Of a stretch of DNA of 64,000 bases, positions 44,939 through 53,874 are shown one piece after another; within the stretch, counting starts at the first letter, position 1, and every line of letters starts with the position of its first letter. The position numbers were made by a program, and so were the translations under genes. This stretch comes from Muricauda sp. MAR_2010_75. GTDB lineage: Bacteria; Bacteroidota; Bacteroidia; Flavobacteriales; Flavobacteriaceae. The stretch is from the NCBI RefSeq assembly GCF_000745185.1, contig NZ_JQNJ01000001.1, positions 682,001 through 746,000 of the forward strand. Reading direction: 5' to 3'. The notes beneath the pieces were generated by a model that had not been told where the DNA came from, did not search any database, and saw only the letters and a program-made list of their open reading frames with translations.

Positions 44939-46018
44939 TTATGCAAACTGATCGCCAAATTTCTCCTTAACCTGGCTCAAAACTTTTTTAATATCCTGCT
45001 GTTTGGATTTGGGATAAATCAACAACACCTCTTCCTTGTCCACAATGATGTAATCTTCCAATCCATCCACAACCACTATTTTCCCTTTTGGGGAACGAAT
45101 CATGTTGCCTTGGGCATTTTCCAACAGCACTTTGCTGTTCACTACCGCATTTTTAGCGTTGTCCTTATCCAATTTATCATATAGTGCGCCCCAGGTTCCC
45201 AGGTCGTTCCAATCAAAAGTGGTCGGTAAGGTGTAAATGGATTTGGATTGCTCCAAGATAGCATAATCTATGGAAATGTTTTCTGCCTTGGCATAATTTT
45301 CTTGAATAAAGGTCTTTTCTTCTTTTGTGTTATAGTAAGAAATGCCTTTTTCAAACAATTCATATTGACTAGGCTGATAACTTTTAAACGCATCCACTAT
45401 GGACTTCACACTCCACATAAAAATTCCCGCATTCCACAGAAAATTACCTTGGGCCAAAAACTCTTTTGCGGTTTCATAGTCCGGTTTCTCCCTAAACTGG
45501 GACACCTTTTTCAATTTTTGGTCACTTCCCTTTTCAAATTCGATGTACCCAAATCCGGTATTGGGAAAAGTGGGCTGAATACCAAGCGTGCAGAGCACAT
45601 CTTCTTGTTCGCATTTATCAAAACAGGCCACAACATCTTTTTCAAAGGCTTCTTCGTCCTCGATCCAATGGTCACTTGGCGCTACGATCATCACAGCATC
45701 GGGATTCATTTTTTGAATTTTCAAAGAAGCGTACAAAATACAAGGAGCGGTATTTCGCATGGCCGGCTCCAGCACAACCTGCTCTGGCTTTACTTTTGGC
45801 AATTGCTCCAAGACCAAATCGTTGTACCGCTCATTGGTGAGAATTAAAATGTTCTCCGTTGGGATAAATCGATTCAAGCGATCAAAGGTCTTTTGAATCA
45901 AAGTCTTTCCAGTTCCTAGCATGTCGTGGAACTGCTTGGGGTTGGCAGTTGTACTCACGGGCCAGAATCGGGAACCTATCCCCCCGGCCATTAAAACTGC
46001 ATAATAATTATTGTTCAT
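44939..46018 (-). CDS. manC: Mannose-1-phosphate guanylyltransferase
   Basis: The enzyme makes GDP-mannose from mannose-1-phosphate and GTP for polysaccharides. The nucleotidyltransferase signature GGIGSRFWPVSTTANPKQF is at the N-terminus, with the APSDHWIED and FGYIEFE blocks following. At 359 residues it has only the transferase domain and a short left-handed beta-helix part, lacking the phosphomannose isomerase domain of bifunctional forms. It lies between the SprT-like and DUF389 genes on one strand; a palindromic repeat occupies its upstream gap. Confidence 0.94.
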   Translation of the reverse strand: MNNNYYAVLMAGGIGSRFWPVSTTANPKQFHDMLGTGKTLIQKTFDRLNRFIPTENILILTNERYNDLVLEQLPKVKPEQVVLEPAMRNTAPCILYASLKIQKMNPDAVMIVAPSDHWIEDEEAFEKDVVACFDKCEQEDVLCTLGIQPTFPNTGFGYIEFEKGSDQKLKKVSQFREKPDYETAKEFLAQGNFLWNAGIFMWSVKSIVDAFKSYQPSQYELFEKGISYYNTKEEKTFIQENYAKAENISIDYAILEQSKSIYTLPTTFDWNDLGTWGALYDKLDKDNAKNAVVNSKVLLENAQGNMIRSPKGKIVVVDGLEDYIIVDKEEVLLIYPKSKQQDIKKVLSQVKEKFGDQFA

Positions 46019-46032
46019 TTTTGTTGTTTTGC

Positions 46033-46087
46033 ATGTCAGGTCGAGTGCAGTCGAGACCTTTTTAAGACCTTTCGACTTCGCTCAAGG
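46033..46087. repeat. Palindromic dispersed repeat, degenerate copy
   Basis: It begins with ATGTCA, has two CGAG units spaced as in the copy at 20212-20286, and its right arm TTTCGACTTCGCTCAA differs from that copy's TCTCGACTGCGCTCGA at three places. It fills the gap between the sprT-like and manC genes. Confidence 0.6.
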
Positions 46088-46693
46088 TTACAATTGTTCA
46101 ACAACCTCCACTTCTGCATTGGGTTGGAACAAATATAATCTGCCCGTGGACAACTCCACGCATTCGTATCGTTTTACTTTCTTTTTTCCTTTTTTGAACA
46201 GTTTACCATTGTACAGTCGAAAAATACTTCCCGCAGGCAATTCATACACATAACTGTTTGTTCGCTCCTCCACGTCAAAAGCTTTTAGTGCAATGGACAA
46301 TCGGGCATCTGTGCTGCTACTGGCCTTCGGGTTTTTAAAATGGTTGGCAATAATGGGCAGCAATTGAGACGGAAATATCTCGGGTCGAATAAAAGGGACC
46401 ATTAAATGTTGAAAGGTACGCTTCCATTCCATGCCATGGGGTTTTATGCGACGGCCATACGCCTCAAAAGCAACCAGATGCGCTATTTCGTGAACGAGTG
46501 TGATCAGGAATCGGTATTTATTCAGCGAAGCGTTCACCGTAATCTGATGCATTCCGTTGGGCATTCTCCGGTAATCGCCATGCCGGGTAACCCGATGGTT
46601 TACAATCTTTAGATGCACGCCATGGGTTTTTATCAATTCAAAACAAGGAGCCACAGCGCGTTCGGGTAAATATTTCTGTAAAGTATTGTTCAA
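46088..46693 (-). CDS. SprT-like zinc metallopeptidase domain protein
   Basis: A 201-residue protein with the zinc motif HEIAH (His68, Glu69, His72) and a further His86 in KPHGMEWK, the layout of SprT/Spartan domains. Human Spartan removes DNA-protein crosslinks; the bacterial ones are little studied. The start is a TTG at 46693, since upstream a stop (46721) is reached with no ATG. The protein sequence from this point (NNTLQKYLPERAV) fits the normal family start. Confidence 0.88.
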   Translation of the reverse strand: MNNTLQKYLPERAVAPCFELIKTHGVHLKIVNHRVTRHGDYRRMPNGMHQITVNASLNKYRFLITLVHEIAHLVAFEAYGRRIKPHGMEWKRTFQHLMVPFIRPEIFPSQLLPIIANHFKNPKASSSTDARLSIALKAFDVEERTNSYVYELPAGSIFRLYNGKLFKKGKKKVKRYECVELSTGRLYLFQPNAEVEVVEQL

Positions 46694-46792
46694 TTTTAGC
46701 TTGTTCTTCCAATTACGAAGTTACATGCTACTAATTAATCTAAACGATGTTCAGAAAATTAATCTATGTATTTTTATCAAAATTTGACACTC

Positions 46793-49189
46793 ATGAAGTG
46801 GTCCCTATATAAAATGGCATTCCTGTGCATTCTTTTTTGGAACTGCACAGAAACAGAAAAAAAGGTGTCCCTTTCACAATATGTGCAGGACGTTCCCAGC
46901 ATAGTTGGTAAAACTGAATACCTAGATTCTCCCTTTCTTACTGCTGGAAACAGGGTGTATATGGTTGGGCACCAAGATGGTTCCTTCACCGAAATTGGGT
47001 GGCACATAAAAGGTGAAATGGGAGGCGTTTGGGACCATCCCATTAAGTTAATGGATGGATTTGATATTGCCTTTAAATGGAATGACGAATCGCACATATT
47101 GAATAAAGCTGATACCTTTACCAACTACCCATTTGCCAACAAACAGCACTATAATATCCCTTCAAAAAATCTTGTTGTGAAACGTTGGCAATTTGTCCCC
47201 GATGATTTGGAAGGACTACTGGTGCAGATCGAATTGACCAATACCGGCCCAACTCCATTGATTTTTGATGTGGATTTTACCGGCCATTCGGATTTGAGAC
47301 CTACTTGGTTGGGTGAACGCACCAACATGAACGATTCAGAAGACAAGGCTATTTTTGAGGAAACCATTCAGGGTTGGATGGTCAAAGACAATAAAAATCC
47401 TTGGTATTTATGTTATGCCAGTGACATGGCTCCCACACAAAAATCCAAAGCAGAAAACAGCTACAGGGGATTGGGTGTTTCCAACCAATTGTCCTATGCA
47501 ATGGAAATTGAACCCAATGAAACCAAAACCATCAATTTTATTGTTTCGGGTTCTTATGTTTCCAGGGAGAATGCCTTTACTACGTTCAATACCATAAAAT
47601 CGGATTGGCTCAATCTGTGGGAGGCCAAAAAACAACGGTACAAAGAATTGGCCCAGCAATCCAAATTGACCATTCCGGATAAAAAAATGCAACAGACCTT
47701 TGAATGGTTAAAGTACAACTGCGATTGGTTAATTAGAACTGTTCCTGAAATTGGTACAGGAATCACCGCAGGTATTCCCGATTACCCATGGTGGTTTGGG
47801 GTGGACAGTGAGTATGCCCTCCAGGGATACATGTCCATTGGACAAACCAGTGCGGTGTATAATACCATTGCTTTACTGGACAGTGTTTCCAACAGTGTGA
47901 ACGGTAATGGGAAAATCATCCACGAGATGTCTACCAATGGGGCGGTTTTCAATAAAGGAAATATCAACGAAACCCCACAATTTGCTTCCCTTATTTGGAG
48001 TATTTACCAATGGAACGGGAACAAATCCTTTTTGGAAAAATATTTTCCCACAATAGAAAAAGGCCTTTCTTGGTTAATGGAAGAAAACGATTTGGACGGC
48101 AACGGGTTTCCCGAAGGTTTTGGTATGATGGAAATTCATGGATTGGACAGCGAAATGATAGATGTGGCCGCCTATTCCCAAAAAGCTTTTGCCGATGCTT
48201 CCCGAATGGCAAGAGAATTGGGCAGGGATTCCCTCGCCCTGCAATATCAAAAGATTGCGGAAGAACTGAAACTTAAAATCAACACGGAGTTTTGGTCTGA
48301 AAATTTCAATTCGTATGCCGACTTTATTGGAACGGATGCCCAAGCCTTACACCTAATCGAAGATGCCATTATACGTGCAGACACCTTGAACAAACCTTGG
48401 GCCATTGAAGAGCTAAAAGCCACAAAACAATTCATTAAAGCACATCCCTCAAACGAACCAAGACCTTTTGTAATGCACCACAATTGGGTGGTGAACACAC
48501 CCATGGAAATGGGAATTGCCGATACCACAAAGGCCCTCAAAGCCTTGGAAACCGCAAAACAGTTTGTCAATCCGTTTGGGGTTTTTGTGACGGGCATTGA
48601 TCGGGACCAATCCGCCGGCTCGGATGATGGTTCTTTTAAAGGTTCCAAGATTTTCTCCTATACGGGTGCTGTGATGACATTGCCGACAGGAGTTCAAGCA
48701 AGGGCAGAAAACAACTATGGAAGGCCCAACGAAGCCCTCAATTATTTGGAACGAATGACTCGCACTTTTAGCTATGCCTTCCCTGGCAGCATGTACGAGG
48801 TTTCCCCGGATTATGGAATGATTACCCAAGCCTGGAACATCTACAGCTTTGCCTACCCCATTGTGAACCAATTTTTTGGGATTCAACCATATGCTTCGCA
48901 AAAAGAAGTTGTGATTTCTCCCTCAATGCCCGATACTTGGGATAATAGCTCGTTGGAAAATGTAAAACTTGGCGATGGCGCAAACACTATCTCCGTCTTC
49001 TACACCAAAAAAGATGGGAAAACCAGTATTATAATTGAGCAGACCAATCCGGAGTGGAAAATCAAATTAAAAATTCCGGAAAGTCATGCAGACCAATTGC
49101 AAATTGTGAAAGGAATCCTATCAGATTCAGATAATGAAACTATGATTGAACCTGAAGGAATGCGAATTGAAGTTTCTTATCAGGATTAA
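46793..49189 (+). CDS. Lipoprotein glycoside hydrolase-like protein (six-hairpin glycosidase fold)
   Basis: The second ATG (46793) gives the signal MAFLCILFWNCTETE, so a lipoprotein of 798 residues. Residues ~30-270 are a beta-sandwich domain, and ~280-670 an alpha/alpha barrel with repeated patterns (IPDYPWWFGVDSEYALQGY, ETPQFASLIWSIYQWNGN, NDLDGNGFPEGFGM) like amylo-alpha-1,6-glucosidases and related GH families (clan with GH15, GH63, GH133-type). The acidic residues in FGVDSEYA and in DGNGFPEG may be catalytic. I cannot assign a CAZy family or substrate with certainty. It stands alone, with the SDR gene converging at four bases. Confidence 0.82.
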   Translation: MKWSLYKMAFLCILFWNCTETEKKVSLSQYVQDVPSIVGKTEYLDSPFLTAGNRVYMVGHQDGSFTEIGWHIKGEMGGVWDHPIKLMDGFDIAFKWNDESHILNKADTFTNYPFANKQHYNIPSKNLVVKRWQFVPDDLEGLLVQIELTNTGPTPLIFDVDFTGHSDLRPTWLGERTNMNDSEDKAIFEETIQGWMVKDNKNPWYLCYASDMAPTQKSKAENSYRGLGVSNQLSYAMEIEPNETKTINFIVSGSYVSRENAFTTFNTIKSDWLNLWEAKKQRYKELAQQSKLTIPDKKMQQTFEWLKYNCDWLIRTVPEIGTGITAGIPDYPWWFGVDSEYALQGYMSIGQTSAVYNTIALLDSVSNSVNGNGKIIHEMSTNGAVFNKGNINETPQFASLIWSIYQWNGNKSFLEKYFPTIEKGLSWLMEENDLDGNGFPEGFGMMEIHGLDSEMIDVAAYSQKAFADASRMARELGRDSLALQYQKIAEELKLKINTEFWSENFNSYADFIGTDAQALHLIEDAIIRADTLNKPWAIEELKATKQFIKAHPSNEPRPFVMHHNWVVNTPMEMGIADTTKALKALETAKQFVNPFGVFVTGIDRDQSAGSDDGSFKGSKIFSYTGAVMTLPTGVQARAENNYGRPNEALNYLERMTRTFSYAFPGSMYEVSPDYGMITQAWNIYSFAYPIVNQFFGIQPYASQKEVVISPSMPDTWDNSSLENVKLGDGANTISVFYTKKDGKTSIIIEQTNPEWKIKLKIPESHADQLQIVKGILSDSDNETMIEPEGMRIEVSYQD

Positions 49190-49869
49190 GGCGTACTATT
49201 GCTCACTTGCAACAATTTCCCATTATAGAGTTTTTGCCCTGTTAAGGCAAAATCTTTGATATAGGTGGCCATTTCCAAAGCGGTCACCGGAGCTTTGTAG
49301 CCGGGAAAAGCTTCTTCCAACATTTCGGTCTGCACGGCACCCAAAGCCAACACATTAAAACTGGGACCGGTTTCTTTGTGTTCTTCGGCCAAAAGTTCCG
49401 TCAATGTAATTACAGCTCCCTTACTGGAACTGTATGCAGACAATCCTGGAAACTTCATACTGCCCTGCACCCCGCCCATGGAACTGATGGTGATCACATG
49501 GCCTCCTTGGCCCATTTTGGGCAAAACAGTTTTGGTCAATTCAGCCACGCCAAAGACGTTCACTTTATACACCGCTTCAAATTCGGCTGTCGTCGTTTGC
49601 GAAAATGGCTTATTGAGCAGTTTTCCCGCATTGTTGATGAGCACATCAACAATATGCCACTGTTCCTGTTCCAGAAACTCGGTTACCTTTCTAAAATCTG
49701 TTGGGTTGGCCAAATCAAAAGGAAATGCATGAACGTTTGGCAGGTCTAAATCAGCAATGCGTTGGGAATTTCTGGATAAGGCGAGCACATTATGCCCCTC
49801 TTGGGCAAAAAGTTGTACCAACTCAAAACCTATTCCCCTACTTGTTCCGGTGATGATTATGTTTGCCAT
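49186..49869 (-). CDS. Short-chain dehydrogenase/reductase
   Basis: A classical SDR of 227 residues, starting at MANIIITG. The cofactor loop is GTSRGIG (residues 7-13), NNAGK follows, and the catalytic triad is Ser in ISSMGG and Tyr-x-x-x-Lys in AYSSSKGAV, all intact, unlike the SDR at 18937. The substrate is unknown. Its stop overlaps the glycosidase gene by four bases on the opposite strand. Confidence 0.93.
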   Translation of the reverse strand: MANIIITGTSRGIGFELVQLFAQEGHNVLALSRNSQRIADLDLPNVHAFPFDLANPTDFRKVTEFLEQEQWHIVDVLINNAGKLLNKPFSQTTTAEFEAVYKVNVFGVAELTKTVLPKMGQGGHVITISSMGGVQGSMKFPGLSAYSSSKGAVITLTELLAEEHKETGPSFNVLALGAVQTEMLEEAFPGYKAPVTALEMATYIKDFALTGQKLYNGKLLQVSNSTP

Positions 49870-49880
49870 AATTATTTTTT

Positions 49881-49908
49881 TGTCATTCCCTAGAAATTGG
49901 GAATCCAT
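49881..49908. repeat. REP-like hairpin (GTCATTCCC...GGGAATCCA)
   Basis: TGTCATTCCC and GGGAATCCA surround a small loop, a degenerate form of the GTCATTCC-type repetitive extragenic palindromes seen in many bacteria. It lies in the 193-base gap between the SDR and M28 peptidase genes; the remainder of the gap shows no gene. Confidence 0.45.
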
Positions 49909-50062
49909 TGCTCATTGTTCACTGTTCTTATGTGCAACACGAATTTCACGAATAGCCACTAAAACTCCAAAATAAGACATCCACTATCTAACTACCGGCA
50001 CCCAATATCCAAAACAGATATATCAAACTTTCCCTAAAGGATTAGAGGTGATATTTTTGGAC

Positions 50063-51058
50063 TTAATTCAATTTAATTTCATTTTCAGGGCCATTGGCTA
50101 TACTCTCAATAACAGGTAGTACTTTATTCACCAAGGTGGCCATGTGGCCAAAATCCATAAGGTCAACCTCATCTCCCACTTTATGGTAGTGCCCAAAATT
50201 GGTAAAATCAAACGTACAAAAAGTGTGTGAGGGAACCCCAAATTCCTTATGAAAGGCGTAATTATCCGAACGCTCGTATAAATTGTATTCTTTTGCTGTT
50301 GGCAAGAAACCGACAAGATTTTCCTTAGCATAGGCATTGCTCACTTCGGCCAAGTTGGAACGCTCATACCCTGTGATGTATACAAAATAGTCCTTACCCT
50401 GTAAGGGTACACCTGTCATTTCAAAATTGAGCATGGTATACAGATTCAGGTCCTGTTCCTTTAATTTTTTTGCCAAATGCTCTGATCCCAATAATCCCTT
50501 TTCTTCTGCAGTGAAAAGTGCAAAAATTAAACTGCGCTTATTGGTCTTATGTATCCCAAAGTAACGTGCCATTTCCATTACAGAAGTGGTTCCCGATGCA
50601 TTGTCGTTGGCTCCGTTGGCAATATAATCACCATTTTCAGGTGCAATGGTACCAATATGGTCGTAATGGGCACCAATCACAATATATTCATTTTTTAAGT
50701 CCGGGTCGTTCCCTTCAACGATTCCCACAATATTATAGGAAGGGTCCTTATAATTGGCAATAGTATCCCGGTATGAATCAAAATAAGGCTTCACCCCATA
50801 GGATTTAAAATAATTTTCGATGTATTTGGCGGCCATTTCAATGCCCTCACTCCCTGAATCACGACCCTTTAAATCATCTGAAGCGAGATAGTTCATGATT
50901 TCACCTATTCGCTCCGAATTGGTAAAGGAGTCATTATCACTTTTTGCAGTGTTGACCGTTACACTCTGCTCTCCTCCTTTTGAAGGGGTCTGCACCAACT
51001 GGGTTGAGCCACACGACATCAGAAATATCAGGGCAAATGCATGTAAGAACATTTTCAT
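50063..51058 (-). CDS. M28 family zinc aminopeptidase lipoprotein
   Basis: A lipoprotein signal (LMSCGSTQL) leads to an M28 peptidase. The metal ligands are seen in order: His-Tyr-Asp in GAHYDHIG, Asp in GANDNASGT, catalytic Glu pair in TAEEKGLLGS, Asp-like in NFEMTGVP, and the final His in SHTFCTF. Members trim N-terminal residues from peptides in the periplasm or at the surface. At 331 residues, no extra domain is present. A terminator for the upstream pdhC operon lies 28 bases before the start, so it has its own promoter. Confidence 0.93.
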   Translation of the reverse strand: MKMFLHAFALIFLMSCGSTQLVQTPSKGGEQSVTVNTAKSDNDSFTNSERIGEIMNYLASDDLKGRDSGSEGIEMAAKYIENYFKSYGVKPYFDSYRDTIANYKDPSYNIVGIVEGNDPDLKNEYIVIGAHYDHIGTIAPENGDYIANGANDNASGTTSVMEMARYFGIHKTNKRSLIFALFTAEEKGLLGSEHLAKKLKEQDLNLYTMLNFEMTGVPLQGKDYFVYITGYERSNLAEVSNAYAKENLVGFLPTAKEYNLYERSDNYAFHKEFGVPSHTFCTFDFTNFGHYHKVGDEVDLMDFGHMATLVNKVLPVIESIANGPENEIKLN

Positions 51059-51085
51059 CTTTTTCGTTTTTTGAATTTTCTAAAG

Positions 51086-51113
51086 ATAAAAAAAGCATCC
51101 TAAAAGGATGCTT
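51086..51113 (-). terminator. Terminator of pdhA-pdhC
   Basis: On the minus strand a perfect eight-base stem (AAGCATCC / GGATGCTT) with a five-base loop is followed by a T run. It lies about 40 bases after the pdhC stop. Confidence 0.85.
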
Positions 51114-51124
51114 CTATATAGTAA

Positions 51125-51150
51125 GTTCTGGACTGCTCTCGAAACTGACA
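51125..51150. repeat. Fragment of the TCGA-rich dispersed repeat
   Basis: GTTCTGGACTGCTCTCGAAACTGACA resembles one arm of the repeat at 20212-20286 (GTTCTCGACTGCGCTCGAACTGACA there), with a handful of changes. It sits between the pdhC stop and its terminator. Confidence 0.5.
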
Positions 51151-51152
51151 AT

Positions 51153-52790
51153 TTATGCCAACATGGTCACCGGATTCTCCAAATAGGCCCTTAGGGTCTG
51201 AAGAAACTGTGCCCCTGTGGCACCATCCACGGTTCGGTGATCGCACGCCAATGTTATCTTCATGGTGTTTCCAACCACGATTTGTCCATTTTTGACCACG
51301 GGTTTCTCCACAATAGCGCCCACGGACAAAATAGCGGAGTTGGGCTGATTGATGATTGAAGTAAACTCCTGAATACCAAACATTCCCAAATTGGAAACGG
51401 TAAAGGTGCTTCCTTCCATTTCATCGGGTTTTATTTTCTTGCTTCTTGCCCTACCTGCCAAGTCCTTCACAGCAGTTCCAAGTTGGGTTAGACTGAGTTG
51501 GTCGGCAAATTTAATCACGGGAACAACAAGTCCTTCATCCACTGCAACGGCCACACCCATGTGCACATGGTGTTTGTAGACCGTAGTTTCACCATTCCAA
51601 GAAGTATTTACTTGTGGGTGTTTTTTAAGGGCCATGGCACAGGCTTTCAATACCATATCGTTGAACGATACTTTGGTATCGGGCAAATTATTGATTTGTG
51701 ACCTTGAAGCCATTGCATTGCTCATATCCACCTCAATGGTAAGATAGTAATGTGGCGCGGTGAATTTGGACTCACCCAAACGCTTGGCAATTACCTTACG
51801 CATGGTAGAGTTCTTCACTTCTTCCATACTCTCTTCACCTACAGGCGAACTTATCGGGGCCACGGGTGCCGTAGCTGTTTCACTGGATTTTTCTGCAGTG
51901 GGAGCAGTGGTTTGTGAAGGCTGATAGCTTTCAACATCCCGTTTCACAATTCTTCCGTTATCACCTGAACCATTTACATTGGAAAGGTCGATACCTTTTT
52001 CTTCCGCTATTTTTTTGGCCAATGGTGAAGCAAAAATGCGAGCTCCATCTTGGGAAGTGGTAGCTTCTACCTTAGGTGCTTCTTCTATTTTAGACTCCTC
52101 TTTTGGTGTAGCTTCTTCTTTAGGTGCACTTGCCGAGGAGCCGCCACCCGCTTGCGCCTTCAATACGGCATCCACATCTGTTCCTTCTGGGCCAATGATG
52201 GCCAAAAGTGAATCAACAGGGGCACCTTCGCCCTCTTGAATACCGATGTGCAATAATTTACCGGAGTAAAAAGATTCAAACTCCATTGTTGCCTTATCGG
52301 TCTCGATTTCGGCCAAAATATCGCCTTCTTCCACTTCATCACCCACTTTTTTCAACCAACTGGCCACGGTTCCTTCTTCCATGGTATCACTCAAACGGGG
52401 CATGGTAATGATTTCAACCCCTTCTGGTATTTCAGTAGGTGCACTGGCTGGTTCAGTAGAGCTTTCCTCAGCTTTGGCTTCGGGAGCCTCAGCGGTTTCT
52501 TCTTTGGATTCGGCTGCACCTCCTCCATTGAGCAAGGCAGAAATATCCTCACCTTCTTCACCGATTATGGCCAAAAGTGAATCAACCGGAGCACCATCAC
52601 CTTCCTCTATTCCAATGTGAAGAAGTGTTCCTTCATGGAAGGATTCAAACTCCATGGTAGCCTTATCGGTTTCGATTTCGGCCAAAATATCGCCTTCTTC
52701 CACTTTATCACCTACTTTTTTGAGCCATTTTGCCACGGTACCTTCTTCCATGGTATCACTCAATCTCGGCATGTTGATTACTTCTGCCAT
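51153..52790 (-). CDS. pdhC: Pyruvate dehydrogenase E2, dihydrolipoyl acetyltransferase with two lipoyl domains
   Basis: E2 forms the core of the pyruvate dehydrogenase complex. The domains are: lipoyl 1 (~1-77, Lys43 in ETDKATMEFES), lipoyl 2 (~125-200, Lys166 in the same motif), a peripheral subunit-binding domain (ASPLAKKIAEEKGIDLSNV, ~252-290) and the catalytic domain with the His in ACDHRTVDGA. Between them are Ala/Pro/Glu/Ser-rich flexible linkers. The two lipoyl domains are nearly identical and also repeat at the DNA level. It follows pdhA by four bases; the E1 beta gene must be elsewhere. Confidence 0.96.
   Translation of the reverse strand: MAEVINMPRLSDTMEEGTVAKWLKKVGDKVEEGDILAEIETDKATMEFESFHEGTLLHIGIEEGDGAPVDSLLAIIGEEGEDISALLNGGGAAESKEETAEAPEAKAEESSTEPASAPTEIPEGVEIITMPRLSDTMEEGTVASWLKKVGDEVEEGDILAEIETDKATMEFESFYSGKLLHIGIQEGEGAPVDSLLAIIGPEGTDVDAVLKAQAGGGSSASAPKEEATPKEESKIEEAPKVEATTSQDGARIFASPLAKKIAEEKGIDLSNVNGSGDNGRIVKRDVESYQPSQTTAPTAEKSSETATAPVAPISSPVGEESMEEVKNSTMRKVIAKRLGESKFTAPHYYLTIEVDMSNAMASRSQINNLPDTKVSFNDMVLKACAMALKKHPQVNTSWNGETTVYKHHVHMGVAVAVDEGLVVPVIKFADQLSLTQLGTAVKDLAGRARSKKIKPDEMEGSTFTVSNLGMFGIQEFTSIINQPNSAILSVGAIVEKPVVKNGQIVVGNTMKITLACDHRTVDGATGAQFLQTLRAYLENPVTMLA
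52191..52403 (-). repeat. Lipoyl domain DNA repeat, copy 2
   Basis: A 213-base stretch coding pdhC residues 130-200 that is nearly the same as 52560-52772, offset by exactly 369 bases. It arose by internal duplication of the lipoyl domain. Confidence 0.85.
52560..52772 (-). repeat. Lipoyl domain DNA repeat, copy 1
   Basis: This codes pdhC residues 7-77 and pairs with 52191-52403. The two copies could recombine, leading to loss or gain of a lipoyl domain. Confidence 0.85.
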
Positions 52791-52794
52791 CTAC

Positions 52795-53793
52795 TTATAA
52801 TTTATGTTGTAAAAATGGATAGTCCTCTTGTTCGTATACCATATCGTACAGTTGCTGTACTGGTGGAAAGTCGGATTCTTCCGCAAATTTTTCGCATTCG
52901 CTCACCAAAGCTTTTACACCTTTGTCTATCTTCTTTAAATCATCTTCTGAAGCATATCCCTTTTCAAGAATAATATCTTTTACTTGAGTAATGGGGTCTA
53001 TTTTTTTGTATTCCTCCACTTCTTCCTTGGTACGATAATGCTGCGCATCACTCATGGAGTGTCCTCGATAACGATAGGTCTTCATCTCCAAGAAGGTTGG
53101 GCCACCACCCGTTCTGGCACGTTCAATGGCTTTGTCCACTTCCTTGGCCACAATGGCTGGGTCCATTCCATCCACAGGCCCACAGGGCATTTCATAACCC
53201 AAGCCCAATTTCCAGATTTCTGTGGAGTGGGAAGTACGGGCCACTGATGTTCCCATGGCGTAACCATTGTTCTCGCAAATGAACACAACAGGTAGTTGCC
53301 ACAACATGGCCAGGTTAAATGCTTCGTGCAACGAACCTTGACGCACGGCACCATCTCCCATGTAACATAACGTTACTGAATCCCTTTTAAAATATTTATC
53401 GGCAAAGGCCAGTCCAGCTCCCAACGGAATCTGTCCCCCTACAATTCCATGACCACCATAAAAGCGGTGCTCCTTGGAAAAAATGTGCATGGAGCCTCCC
53501 ATACCTTTTGAGGTTCCCGTAACCTTACCATAAAGCTCGGCCATAACACGTTTGGGATCCACTCCCATTCCAATGGGCTGCACGTGATTACGGTACGCGG
53601 TTATCATCCGGTCTTTGGTAAGGTCCATGGCATGGAGAGATCCTGCCAAAACAGCTTCCTGGCCATTGTACAAATGGAGGAAGCCCCTAACCTTTTGTTG
53701 AATATATACAGCGGCCAATTTGTCCTCGAACTTTCTCCAGAACAACATGTCCTCATACCATTTAAGGTAAACTTCTTTGGTGATTTTTTTCAT
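52795..53793 (-). CDS. pdhA: Pyruvate dehydrogenase E1 component, alpha subunit
   Basis: The start MKKITKEVYLKWYEDM (53793) fits the family; upstream in-frame codons do not. The 332-residue protein has the thiamine diphosphate motif GDGAVRQGSLHEAFNLA ending in CENN, and the phosphorylation-loop region YRGHSMSD. E1 alpha with E1 beta decarboxylates pyruvate and passes the acetyl group to the lipoyl arms of E2, the next gene. A -7 box lies upstream. Confidence 0.96.
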   Translation of the reverse strand: MKKITKEVYLKWYEDMLFWRKFEDKLAAVYIQQKVRGFLHLYNGQEAVLAGSLHAMDLTKDRMITAYRNHVQPIGMGVDPKRVMAELYGKVTGTSKGMGGSMHIFSKEHRFYGGHGIVGGQIPLGAGLAFADKYFKRDSVTLCYMGDGAVRQGSLHEAFNLAMLWQLPVVFICENNGYAMGTSVARTSHSTEIWKLGLGYEMPCGPVDGMDPAIVAKEVDKAIERARTGGGPTFLEMKTYRYRGHSMSDAQHYRTKEEVEEYKKIDPITQVKDIILEKGYASEDDLKKIDKGVKALVSECEKFAEESDFPPVQQLYDMVYEQEDYPFLQHKL

Positions 53794-53835
53794 CAACGAT
53801 ACTATTAGTGTGAAATTCCCTAGCAGTAGGGAGAG

Positions 53836-53843
53836 CAAAAATA
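53836..53843 (-). promoter_or_regulatory. Candidate -7 box for pdhA-pdhC
   Basis: On the minus strand it reads TATTTTTG, an exact TAnnTTTG match 42 bases before the pdhA ATG. No clear -33 was found. Confidence 0.4.
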
Positions 53844-53874
53844 CATATATATCTGTTTTGGAAAAAGAATTGGT

